The notes beneath the pieces were generated by a model. That model made no database searches, was not told the DNA's origin, and saw nothing but the letters and a program-made list of their open reading frames with translations. From assembly GCA_031260765.1 (NCBI GenBank), contig JAISKX010000034.1, positions 1-5,262 on the forward strand: 5,262 bases of DNA, read 5' to 3'. Of this stretch, positions 1 through 5,262 are shown one piece after another. Position 1 is the stretch's first letter. Each line of letters begins with the position of its first letter. This stretch comes from Endomicrobium sp. Its GTDB lineage: Bacteria > Elusimicrobiota > Endomicrobiia > Endomicrobiales > Endomicrobiaceae. The translations under genes and the position numbers were made by a program.

Positions 1-164
1 TCTTCTTTCATCAAGGCTATATGCGCCGACAATGCCTCATGAGCCATAGCGACAGCCTCTTCATAAGCATCTCCAGCAGAAATACAACCCGGAAAGTCTG
101 GAAAAACAACGCTAAAACTATCCTTGCCTTTGATAGATTCAAATAATGCAATATAACTATTCAT
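1..164 (-). CDS. HicB-like antitoxin, N-terminal part (runs off the left edge)
   Basis: Reading from the ATG at 164 down to position 1 gives 54 codons. The peptide starts MNSYIALFES, then a segment reading FSVVFPDFPGCISAGD, then an alanine/glutamate-rich helix (YEEAVAMAHEALSAHIAL). The FPDFPGC..AGD pattern followed by an EA..A.EAL helix is the hallmark of the HicB antitoxin N-terminal fold (partly RNase H-like). HicB proteins normally neutralise the HicA mRNA-cleaving toxin, and many also carry a DNA-binding C-terminus, which would lie outside the window. An AAGGA ribosome-binding site at 173-177 stands 8 nt before the ATG. The start codon overlaps by ATGA the stop of a degraded reading frame upstream, so this gene was once (or still is) the second gene of a translationally coupled pair. 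No HicA-like sequence is visible on the upstream side; it could lie beyond the left edge. Family call is firm; whether it is a working antitoxin or an orphan HicB is unknown. Confidence 0.82.
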   Translation of the reverse strand, partial: MNSYIALFESIKGKDSFSVVFPDFPGCISAGDAYEEAVAMAHEALSAHIALMKE

Positions 165-420
165 AAATTTATTCCTTCTTTCTTATTTTTGTCTAATAGC
201 AACGGTGCATTTATTCTATGAAATTGTAAGACTTTCAATTCTCGTTCCGCAATTCCTTTGGTGAAAGAGAAAACGCATTATCGCCCGCTTCATTTTTAAC
301 CGTGTCGTATTCGTAACGGTTAAAATTTGGATTGTTAAGCATTTTCCACAAACCAAGAAAAGAAACTGTCGCCCTATTTTTCAACCAACTGTAAACAATA
401 AATCGAGGCTCCGCCGCACC
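161..420 (-). pseudogene. KilA-N domain protein remnant, truncated and frameshifted
   Basis: On the minus strand, positions 420 to 235 stay open for 61 codons, bounded by three in-frame TAA codons upstream and a TGA at 237-235, with no usable start. The peptide contains PRFIVYSWLKNRATVSFLG, then LWKMLNNPNFNRYEYDTV and KNEAGDNAFSLSPKE. This matches the N-terminal half of the KilA-N DNA-binding domain (pattern: NW.RNR.T..FLG.WE.L.NP.F...EFD..K.EAG.N.F.LSP) found in phage and mobile-element proteins. The rest of the domain is missing. A second minus-strand frame, open from 277 to 161 (38 codons, containing GIAERELKVLQFHRIN), ends in a TGA that overlaps the hicB ATG, and may be the surviving C-terminus of the same gene after an internal deletion or frameshift. 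I do not recognise that tail with confidence. The 5' end is cut off just where the typA promoter begins. Domain identity is fairly sure; the joined-remnant interpretation is inference. Confidence 0.72.
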
Positions 421-432
421 TTATTATTAAAA

Positions 433-441
433 TGCTATAAT
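433..441 (+). promoter_or_regulatory. Extended -10 promoter of typA
   Basis: The sequence TGCTATAAT is a perfect extended -10 element (TG at 433-434, one base, TATAAT at 436-441). No TTGACA-like -35 box is found 16-18 nt upstream, where the sequence is GC-rich (around 411-420). That absence is usual for extended -10 promoters. Transcription is expected to start near 447-449, giving a leader of about 58 nt before the typA ATG at 506. The same ATGCTA core recurs in the promoter of the downstream operon (2481-2486). Confidence 0.7.
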
Positions 442-447
442 CCTACC

Positions 448-478
448 AGTTTCGCAAGCATTCAATGCTTGCGAAACT
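448..478. repeat. Perfect 31-bp palindrome at the typA transcription start
   Basis: Two 15-base arms, AGTTTCGCAAGCATT (448-462) and its exact reverse complement AATGCTTGCGAAACT (464-478), flank a single C at 463. In RNA the leader would begin with a strong hairpin of about 13-14 pairs and a small loop. It is followed by ATATTTTTG (479-487), so it has some features of an intrinsic terminator or attenuator. As DNA it is also a classic operator shape for a dimeric regulator, sitting at about +1 to +31. It ends 12 nt before the AAGGA ribosome-binding site (491-495). The sequence shows the palindrome; its function is not known. Confidence 0.85.
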
Positions 479-505
479 ATATTTTTGTAAAAGGAAAATT
501 AAAAA

Positions 506-2332
506 ATGAAAAGAGAAGACATCAGAAATGTAGCGATTATCGCCCATGTTGACCACGGAAAAACCACAGTAGTTGATTCATTGCTCAAATTTTCAGGACA
601 GTTCGCAGTAAAGATTGACGAAGCGCAGGATACGGTTTTGGACTCTAATCCGCTTGAAAGGGAAAGGGGCATCACAATACTTGCCAAATGCACTTCCGTC
701 CTTTATAAAGGCAATACTATAAATATAGTTGATACGCCCGGTCATGCTGATTTCGGCAGCGAAGTTGAGAGAGTTTTAAAAATGGTTGACGGCGTTATTT
801 TGATGGTTGACGCTGTGGAAGGTCCTATGCCTCAGACGAGATTTGTTTTAAGAAAAGCTCTCGCTTTGGGTTTAAGACCGATAGTAATTATCAATAAAAT
901 GGATAGACCAAATATCAGACCAAGCGCCGCCGTTGACGAAGTTTTTGAACTCTTTATGAAACTCGGCGCAACTGACGCTCAATTGGATTTTCCTATACTT
1001 TACGCTTCAGGACGCGATGGTTGGGCGAGCGATAAAATGGAAGAAAAAGGCAAAGATATAGAGCCCGTTTTTACTACTATTTTAAAGCATGTCCCGCCCC
1101 CTCAGGCAGATATAGAAAAGCCTTTGCAAATGCAAATCACTATGCTTGATTACAGCAATTTTTTGGGGCAAATCGGCATAGGAAGAATTTTAAACGGAGT
1201 CATAAAAAAAGGACAAAATATAGTTCTTGCCAATACCAACAATGTTAAAAATGCAAAAGCCGTCAGAATTGATAAATTTGTTGGGCTTAGCAAAGAAGAA
1301 GTTGATGAGGCAAAAGCCGGCGACATAATAGCAATATCGGGTCTTGAAGGCGTAGAAGTCGGCGACACTGTTTGCTGTGTGGAAAATGTTATTCCATTGC
1401 CTCCTCTTTCTATTGACGAGCCTACAGTCTCTATGGATTTCTTGGTAAATGATTCTCCTTTTGCCGGCAGAGAAGGAAAATTTCTCACAAGCCGCCACAT
1501 CAAAGAGAGATTGGAGAAAGAGGCAAAAACAAATGTCGGCCTAAAAATGGAAACCCTTGACGGCGAAGGCAGATTTAAAGTGTCGGGCAGAGGGGAACTT
1601 CATTTGACTATTTTAATTGAAACTATGCGCAGAGAAGGTTTTGAACTTTCCGTATCGTCGCCCGAAGTTATTTATAAAGAAAAGAACGGCGTTCTTTGCG
1701 AGCCTATGGAATATCTCACTCTTGATATAGAAACTCAATATCAAGGCGTGGTTTTTGAACTCGTCGGCAAACGCGCCGCAAAACTTGAAAATATGATAAT
1801 GGAAGGCACGGATAGAGTGAGGCTTGAATATATAATTCCTTCCCGCGCTTTGATAGGCTTTAAAAATGATTTCTTATCAAATACCCGCGGACAAGGCATA
1901 ATGCATCATAGTTTTTACGATTATATGCCAAAAGAAAATGTTTCTCCTTTAAGAAATAACGGCGTTTTCATAGTCAAAGAAGCGGGCAAAACCACAGCTT
2001 ATGCTTTGGATAATTTGCAAATTAGCGGCAAAATGTTTGTAGGAGCAGGCGAGGAAGTTTATGCAGGTATGATAGTGGGGGAAAATTCAAGGGAGAAGGA
2101 TTTAGTTGTAAATCCCTGCAAATTAAAAAAACTAACTAATATGAGAAGCAAAGCCGCAGACGATGCCGCCGTTCTCACCCCTCCGATAATTATGAATTTA
2201 GAGCAATCTGTAGAATATATAGCTCCTGATGAACTTGTAGAAATCACTCCCTCGGCAATAAGGCTTCGTAAAAAAATTCTTAATCACTTAGTCCGCAAAA
2301 GAACATCTCGAAATGAAAATGATGAAGAATAA
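506..2332 (+). CDS. typA: Ribosome-associated translational GTPase TypA/BipA
   Basis: The 608-residue product has the usual TypA/BipA length. This EF-G/LepA-like GTPase binds the 70S ribosome and supports 50S assembly and stress or low-temperature growth. The GTPase motifs are all present: G1 AHVDHGKT (13-20), G2 RERGITI (52-58), G3 DTPGHADFG (76-84), G4 NKMD (130-133), G5 ASGRDGWA (167-174). A beta-barrel domain II follows (about 205-300), then EF-G-like domains III and V (about 305-480, including SGRGELHLTILIETMRREG), and the BipA-specific C-terminal domain. The latter carries TRGQGIMHHSF and ends with LTPP...LEQ..E.I..DELVE.TP..IRLRK, typical of the family. The start is supported by AAGGA at 491-495, 10 nt before the ATG, and by the canonical N-terminus (IRNVAIIAHVDHGKTT). 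It is monocistronic by context: its own promoter, a palindromic leader, and a probable terminator about 90 nt after the stop. No key residue is missing and nothing suggests transfer. Confidence 0.98.
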   Translation: MKREDIRNVAIIAHVDHGKTTVVDSLLKFSGQFAVKIDEAQDTVLDSNPLERERGITILAKCTSVLYKGNTINIVDTPGHADFGSEVERVLKMVDGVILMVDAVEGPMPQTRFVLRKALALGLRPIVIINKMDRPNIRPSAAVDEVFELFMKLGATDAQLDFPILYASGRDGWASDKMEEKGKDIEPVFTTILKHVPPPQADIEKPLQMQITMLDYSNFLGQIGIGRILNGVIKKGQNIVLANTNNVKNAKAVRIDKFVGLSKEEVDEAKAGDIIAISGLEGVEVGDTVCCVENVIPLPPLSIDEPTVSMDFLVNDSPFAGREGKFLTSRHIKERLEKEAKTNVGLKMETLDGEGRFKVSGRGELHLTILIETMRREGFELSVSSPEVIYKEKNGVLCEPMEYLTLDIETQYQGVVFELVGKRAAKLENMIMEGTDRVRLEYIIPSRALIGFKNDFLSNTRGQGIMHHSFYDYMPKENVSPLRNNGVFIVKEAGKTTAYALDNLQISGKMFVGAGEEVYAGMIVGENSREKDLVVNPCKLKKLTNMRSKAADDAAVLTPPIIMNLEQSVEYIAPDELVEITPSAIRLRKKILNHLVRKRTSRNENDEE

Positions 2333-2365
2333 GTAAAAAACAACGGGCTTCACATTCATCCATTC

Positions 2366-2400
2366 GTAGAAGTGAATTACGGTTCCGTAATTCACTCTAC
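2366..2400. repeat. Inverted repeat in the typA 3' region
   Basis: AGTGAATTACGG (2371-2382) and its exact complement CCGTAATTCACT (2385-2396) are separated by TT. The stem can extend by GTAG/CTAC (2366-2369 with 2397-2400) past one bulged A at 2370. It is not followed by a T-run, so it is not a canonical intrinsic terminator. It may be a 3'-end mRNA-protecting hairpin, a protein site, or a copy of a dispersed palindromic element. The upstream segment TTCACATTC (2350-2358) could compete for pairing with GAAGTGAA (2369-2376). Confidence 0.8.
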
Positions 2401-2423
2401 ATAGGGGCGACCGTTAGAGCGGC

Positions 2424-2462
2424 GCGGCGCTGTTGTTTGTAAGGCAACAAGCCTGCTTTTTT
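2424..2462 (+). terminator. Probable Rho-independent terminator of typA
   Basis: GCGGCGCTGTTG (2424-2435) pairs with CAACAAGCCTGC (2445-2456) as an 11-pair stem with one bulged base on each side (C2428; one A of 2449-2450), one G-U pair and a 9-nt loop. Six T residues follow at 2457-2462. This lies about 90 nt after the typA stop. The stem is imperfect, so its strength is uncertain. Confidence 0.6.
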
Positions 2463-2490
2463 GACAATAATTGTATGGTTATGCTAAAAT
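2461..2490 (+). promoter_or_regulatory. Promoter of the DUF1015-cvpA-hisG operon
   Basis: A perfect -35 box TTGACA (2461-2466) is followed after 18 nt by TAAAAT (2485-2490; 5 of 6 to consensus), which has an extended -10 TG at 2482-2483. Start of transcription is expected near 2497, giving an AT-rich leader of about 85-100 nt. The first two bases of the -35 box are the last two of the preceding terminator's T-run. Confidence 0.78.
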
Positions 2491-2551
2491 CCGCTCATTC
2501 CCGACATCAAAAACATATTATTTTTCCAATGAATTTTTAAAAATAACACAT

Positions 2552-2572
2552 TTGCCGAACATAAAAAGGCAA
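2552..2572 (+). promoter_or_regulatory. Small leader hairpin covering a possible ribosome-binding site
   Basis: TTGCC (2552-2556) can pair with GGCAA (2568-2572) across an 11-nt A-rich loop. The right arm includes the GG of AAAGG (2565-2569), the only Shine-Dalgarno-like sequence suited to an ATG at 2580. Five pairs is a weak stem, so this is only a candidate for reduced initiation at the upstream ATG. Confidence 0.25.
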
Positions 2573-2594
2573 TATTTTAATGGGGGCTCAAATC

Positions 2595-3812
2595 ATGGCG
2601 CAAATCAGACCGTTTCAGGCAATCAGGTATTCCAAAAACATCATCACAAACTTTATATGTCCGCCTTATGACATTATTGGAGATGAAGAAAAAGCAAGGC
2701 TTCAAAAACTCTCTCCTTATAATATAGTCAATATAGAGCTTTCAGACCCAAAAGGCGCAAAAAACAAATATAAAAATGCCGCAGAAATTTTTAAAAACTA
2801 TTTAGATGGAGGCATTTTGCAGCGGGATGCCGCTCCTTCTTTGTATTTTTATGAGCAGATTTTTGACGACCACGGCATAAAAATGACAAGAAGAGGTTTT
2901 TTTTCAGCTCTCAAATTGGAAAATCCTCATTCAGGCAAAGGCGCAATAAAACCTCATGAGAAAACGCTTGCAAAACCAAAAGCCGACAGACTCAAACTTT
3001 TAAAATCAGTCAGAGCTAATATAAGTCCGATTTTCGGTTTGTTTAATGATGATAAATCTATAGCGGTCAATATATGCAAAAGAATTGCAAAAAGAGCTCC
3101 TTCTTCTACCGCTATGGATAAAGACGGCGTATTTCACAAATTATGGGTTGTTTCCGACGACGATATTGTTTCAGATATAGTAAAACTCTTGTCAAATAAA
3201 AAAATGTTCATAGCGGACGGGCATCATAGATATGAGACTGCTTGGAATTATTTACAAGAAAAAGTGCAAAAGGATAAAACTTATTCACAGGATAAAGATT
3301 ACAATTTTGTTTTAGCTTATCTATGCCCTATGGAAGATTCGGGCATTTCAATCTGGCCTACTCACAGAGTAATAGAAGAGCCGAAAGATTTAGAAGAAAG
3401 AATAGCCAAGTATTTTGACATTTATCCTGCAAATGATTTCAAAAAACTATCAAAAAAAGAAGTCCAGCCTCTATTATTGTATAAGGATGACAAATATAGA
3501 ACTCTTGTCATAAAAAAAGAGGGTTTTTTAAAAAAAGCTATGCCTGTGCAAAGCAAATATTATAGAAATCTTGCAGTGAGCATATTGCATTATATTTTGC
3601 TCCCGAATATAGACGCTTCTCAATTTACCTATGTAAAAAGCGAAAAAGAAGCCGTAGTCCTTGCAAAAAAGAATCATAAAATCGCAATTATAGTTCCTGC
3701 AACGCCTGTGGATTCGCTTAAAAATATCAGTTTAAACAATGAAATGATGCCTCAAAAATCAACATATTTTTATCCAAAACTCGCAAGCGGAATAGTCATA
3801 AGGACGGTATAA
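2595..3812 (+). CDS. DUF1015 (COG4198) family protein
   Basis: The 405-residue product is a cytoplasmic member of the widely conserved DUF1015 family (PF06245). Family blocks appear in order: N-terminus MAQIRPF with CPPYDII (22-28); SLYFYEQ.F (82-90); KPHEKTL..PKADRL (119-133); RANISPIFGLF (140-150); IADGHHRYETA (206-216); ISIWPTHRV (251-259); and C-terminal MPQKSTYFYPKLASG (385-399). Length and motif order are normal, so the gene looks intact. An ATG at 2580 in the same frame would add five residues. I prefer 2595 because family members typically start MA.I.PF, and GGGGG at 2582-2586 lies 8 nt upstream; AAAGG (2565-2569) would serve the 2580 start. No biochemical role is firmly established that I can cite. 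The DGHHR block resembles the ParB/sulfiredoxin-fold nucleotide-binding motif (as in SbnI/SerK kinases), which is a resemblance only. It is first gene of an operon with a CvpA-family gene and hisG. Confidence 0.93.
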   Translation: MAQIRPFQAIRYSKNIITNFICPPYDIIGDEEKARLQKLSPYNIVNIELSDPKGAKNKYKNAAEIFKNYLDGGILQRDAAPSLYFYEQIFDDHGIKMTRRGFFSALKLENPHSGKGAIKPHEKTLAKPKADRLKLLKSVRANISPIFGLFNDDKSIAVNICKRIAKRAPSSTAMDKDGVFHKLWVVSDDDIVSDIVKLLSNKKMFIADGHHRYETAWNYLQEKVQKDKTYSQDKDYNFVLAYLCPMEDSGISIWPTHRVIEEPKDLEERIAKYFDIYPANDFKKLSKKEVQPLLLYKDDKYRTLVIKKEGFLKKAMPVQSKYYRNLAVSILHYILLPNIDASQFTYVKSEKEAVVLAKKNHKIAIIVPATPVDSLKNISLNNEMMPQKSTYFYPKLASGIVIRTV

Positions 3813-4328
3813 ATGACTCTTTTAGTTGATATTTTATTGATAGTTAATATTATTGTGGCGGGCTATCTTGGTTGGCGGGCAGGTTTTACAAGGAGTTCTT
3901 TCGCAGTTTTGGCTGGTTTTTTTGCAATATATTTTGCAAATAAATATCCATATCAAGACGGCGTCAATGCTTATATTATTTTCTTTATTGCAACTCTTGT
4001 AATTTTTATTCTGGGCGCTTTTATTTTGAGGCTTGTGCATTTCTTTTATATGAATATAGCGGATAAAATCGGCGGAATGGTTTTAAATATAGCGGTGTGG
4101 CTGATAATATCTATAAATGTTTTGGTCCCGACTCTCACCTATGGGACGGCTGTTTTGGAAGGCTCAACTTATAGTTTATATAGAGTAATCTCAGAACAAA
4201 TGCACTTAAGAATGCCGATATTTAAAGATTATGTCCCGTCAACGCTCGGAAAAGTAGCGGTAGAAAAACAAAATATATTAAATAAGGTAGGAGGTTATGG
4301 TGAAAAAATTAAGGCTCGGGTTTCCTAA
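3813..4328 (+). CDS. CvpA-family inner-membrane protein
   Basis: The 171-residue protein has four predicted membrane segments: about 3-21, 29-45, 52-78 and 86-110, followed by a polar tail of about 60 residues. The family signature is visible: an early acidic residue in TM1 (D6), the G...G...G spacing in GYLGWRAGF (17-25), and [12 protein letters not shown] (83-94), which corresponds to the usual LDR.LG...G block before the last helix. CvpA proteins were named for colicin V export in E. coli and have been linked to envelope and bile/deoxycholate tolerance, but the molecular activity is unsettled. The ATG follows the DUF1015 stop directly (TAAATG, 0-nt gap). Its AAGGA ribosome-binding site (3800-3804, 8 nt spacing) lies inside the upstream gene, so coupled translation is likely. 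Its last 29 nt overlap hisG. Sequence divergence in the C-terminal tail makes the family call good rather than certain. Confidence 0.8.
   Translation: MTLLVDILLIVNIIVAGYLGWRAGFTRSSFAVLAGFFAIYFANKYPYQDGVNAYIIFFIATLVIFILGAFILRLVHFFYMNIADKIGGMVLNIAVWLIISINVLVPTLTYGTAVLEGSTYSLYRVISEQMHLRMPIFKDYVPSTLGKVAVEKQNILNKVGGYGEKIKARVS
4289..4294 (+). promoter_or_regulatory. Strong ribosome-binding site that decides the hisG start
   Basis: AGGAGG lies inside the end of cvpA. Spacing is only 2 nt to the ATG at 4297 but 5 nt to the adjacent in-frame GTG at 4300. The spacing favours the GTG, unless AAGG at 4284-4287 (9 nt from the ATG) is used instead. Confidence 0.7.
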
Positions 4329-5172
4329 AGGAAGCCTTCAAGACTCAACGGTAGAATTATTTAAAAAAGCAGGAATCAAGATAAATGTGTCGGATAGGTC
4401 ATACTACCCAACAAGTAATGACGATGAACTTGAAATAATGCTTATACGCTCTCAAGAGATGGCGAAATATGTTCAAGACGGTTTTTTTGACGCAGGTCTT
4501 ACGGGTTATGATTGGGTTTGCGAAAGCGGCGCAAGCGTCAAAGAAATTTGCGAATTAAAATATGCCAAGTCAGGGTTTAGACCAGTCCGCTGGGTTTTAG
4601 CCGTCCCGGAGACTTCAAAAACCAAAAGCATAAAAGATTTGCAAGGCAAAAGAGTAGCCACAGAACTTCTAAATTACACAAAAAAATACTTTGCCAAAAA
4701 CGGAGTAAAAGCCAATATAGAATTTTCTTGGGGAGCGACAGAAGCAAAAGCGGGAGCCTTAGTTGACGCTATTGTAGAGCTCACAGAAACAGGCTCATCG
4801 CTTAGGGCGAATAAATTAAAAGTAATTGACGAAATCCTCACTTCAACAACAAGATTTATAGCCAATCCGAAATCGCTGCAAGATAAATGGAAAAAAGAAA
4901 AGATAGAAAGTATGTCAATCTTGCTAAAAGGCGCATTAGCGGCGGAAGGCATGGTGGGGTTAAAAATGAATGTCCCTGCAAAATCCTTAGAAAAAGTAGC
5001 CTCAGCCATACCCGCGCTAAGAAAGCCGACAGTTTCAACATTAAGCGATAAAAACTGGTTTGCCTTAGAAGTAATTTTAGAAGAAAAAACCGTAAAACAA
5101 ATAATCCCCGCATTAAAAAGAGCCGGCGCCGAAGGAATAATAGAATATCCTCTAAACAAGATAATTTATTAA
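4300..5172 (+). CDS. hisG: ATP phosphoribosyltransferase, long form (HisG)
   Basis: HisG joins ATP and PRPP to give phosphoribosyl-ATP, the first and feedback-controlled step of histidine synthesis in the cytoplasm. Taking the GTG start, the 290-residue product opens [14 protein letters not shown], matching the family's (LA)PKG(SR)L start. Other visible marks are GLTGYDW (66-72), [10 protein letters not shown] (94-103), RVATELL (118-124), and the PRPP-binding motif [18 protein letters not shown] (156-173). The length and the C-terminal portion (about 211-290, ending EYPLNKIIY) indicate the long form with its own ACT-like histidine-binding regulatory domain, so no HisZ partner should be needed. 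An ATG at 4297 would add one residue. The gene overlaps the CvpA-family gene by 29 nt in another frame. No other his gene is visible, and the 90 bases after its stop show none, so it appears separated from any his operon. Confidence 0.96.
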   Translation: MKKLRLGFPKGSLQDSTVELFKKAGIKINVSDRSYYPTSNDDELEIMLIRSQEMAKYVQDGFFDAGLTGYDWVCESGASVKEICELKYAKSGFRPVRWVLAVPETSKTKSIKDLQGKRVATELLNYTKKYFAKNGVKANIEFSWGATEAKAGALVDAIVELTETGSSLRANKLKVIDEILTSTTRFIANPKSLQDKWKKEKIESMSILLKGALAAEGMVGLKMNVPAKSLEKVASAIPALRKPTVSTLSDKNWFALEVILEEKTVKQIIPALKRAGAEGIIEYPLNKIIY

Positions 5173-5180
5173 AACAAAAA

Positions 5181-5228
5181 CCTCTCCTGTCATGAAGATA
5201 TTGGCAGCCTCAGTCTTGACAGGCGAGG
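5181..5228. repeat. Imperfect inverted repeat after hisG
   Basis: CCTCTCCTGTCA (5181-5192) and TGACAGGCGAGG (5217-5228) pair over 12 positions with one T-C mismatch, around a 24-nt spacer. It begins 8 nt after the hisG stop. No T-run follows, so it is not a standard intrinsic terminator. It could be a 3'-end hairpin or a copy of a dispersed intergenic repeat. The rest of the tail to 5262 shows no gene I can support. Confidence 0.6.
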
Positions 5229-5262
5229 GTGAATGCGAAAGTTGTATTTGTCCCATATCCCG

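Noticed and set aside
190..240. Minus-strand promoter for hicB (TTGAAA with AATAAA after 17 nt)
   Set aside because: The -10 match is weak in an AT-rich region, and the ATGA overlap suggests hicB was transcribed from further upstream.
244..255. GTTCCGCAATTC resembles GTTCCGTAATTC in the palindrome at 2382-2393 (11 of 12)
   Set aside because: Only 12 bases long, without the second arm at the first site, and it falls inside the gene remnant; chance is likely enough.
1150..1503. Minus-strand open frames of about 100-117 codons inside typA
   Set aside because: They lie entirely opposite a certain typA coding region, overlap each other in different frames, and show no family motif.
2471..2671. 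Plus-strand 66-codon frame crossing the operon promoter and the DUF1015 start
   Set aside because: It begins between the -35 and -10 boxes, overlaps the DUF1015 start in another frame, and has no family resemblance.
3834..4040. Minus-strand 68-codon frame opposite the CvpA-family gene
   Set aside because: It is low-complexity antisense of hydrophobic codons, with no motif.
4674..5159. Minus-strand open frame of 161 codons opposite hisG, plus a shorter one at 4856-5113
   Set aside because: They are antisense to conserved HisG sequence including the PRPP motif, and have no recognisable motif.
5181..5228. Intrinsic terminator for hisG
   Set aside because: The inverted repeat is followed by GTGAATGCG rather than a T-run, and its spacer is long.
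1..5262. CRISPR arrays, tRNA or rRNA genes, insertion sequences
   Set aside because: I saw no regularly spaced direct repeats, no cloverleaf with a TTC-A-A arm, no rRNA-like segment and no transposase sequence on either strand.

Overview
The window is AT-rich, compact bacterial chromosome carrying mostly conserved core genes. Lineage cannot be fixed from 5.3 kb. The diderm-like gene style, the A/T-heavy codon use and the long-form HisG ending in an 'EYPLNKIIY'-type tail are compatible with an uncultured, anaerobe-type lineage such as Elusimicrobiota/Endomicrobia, but this is a weak guess from remembered sequence style.

Layout. (1) Positions 1-420, minus strand: the 5' part of a HicB-like antitoxin gene that runs off the left edge. 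Upstream of it lies a decayed KilA-N-domain gene with no start, a premature stop, and a second frame whose stop overlaps the hicB start codon (ATGA). This is a small accessory, phage- or toxin-antitoxin-type scrap. (2) Positions 433-2332, plus strand: an extended -10 promoter, then a perfect 31-bp palindrome placed where transcription should begin, then typA (bipA), a full-length ribosome-associated GTPase. (3) Positions 2333-2490: a near-perfect inverted repeat, then a probable Rho-independent terminator whose T-run overlaps the TTGACA -35 box of the next promoter. (4) Positions 2580-5172, plus strand: a tight three-gene operon of a DUF1015 (COG4198) protein, a CvpA-family membrane protein, and hisG (long-form ATP phosphoribosyltransferase). 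The genes are joined by a 0-nt junction and a 29-nt overlap. (5) Positions 5173-5262: an intergenic tail with a long imperfect inverted repeat and no gene I can support.

How the genes relate. typA is a stand-alone translation/stress GTPase with its own promoter and terminator. The DUF1015-cvpA-hisG group is transcriptionally and probably translationally coupled. HisG starts histidine synthesis from PRPP and ATP; the other two have no settled biochemical role, so their linkage to hisG is the main functional clue. I see no obviously new defence or mobile system. The most interesting points are the palindrome at the typA transcription start, the KilA-N/HicB remnant, and the terminator/promoter fusion.
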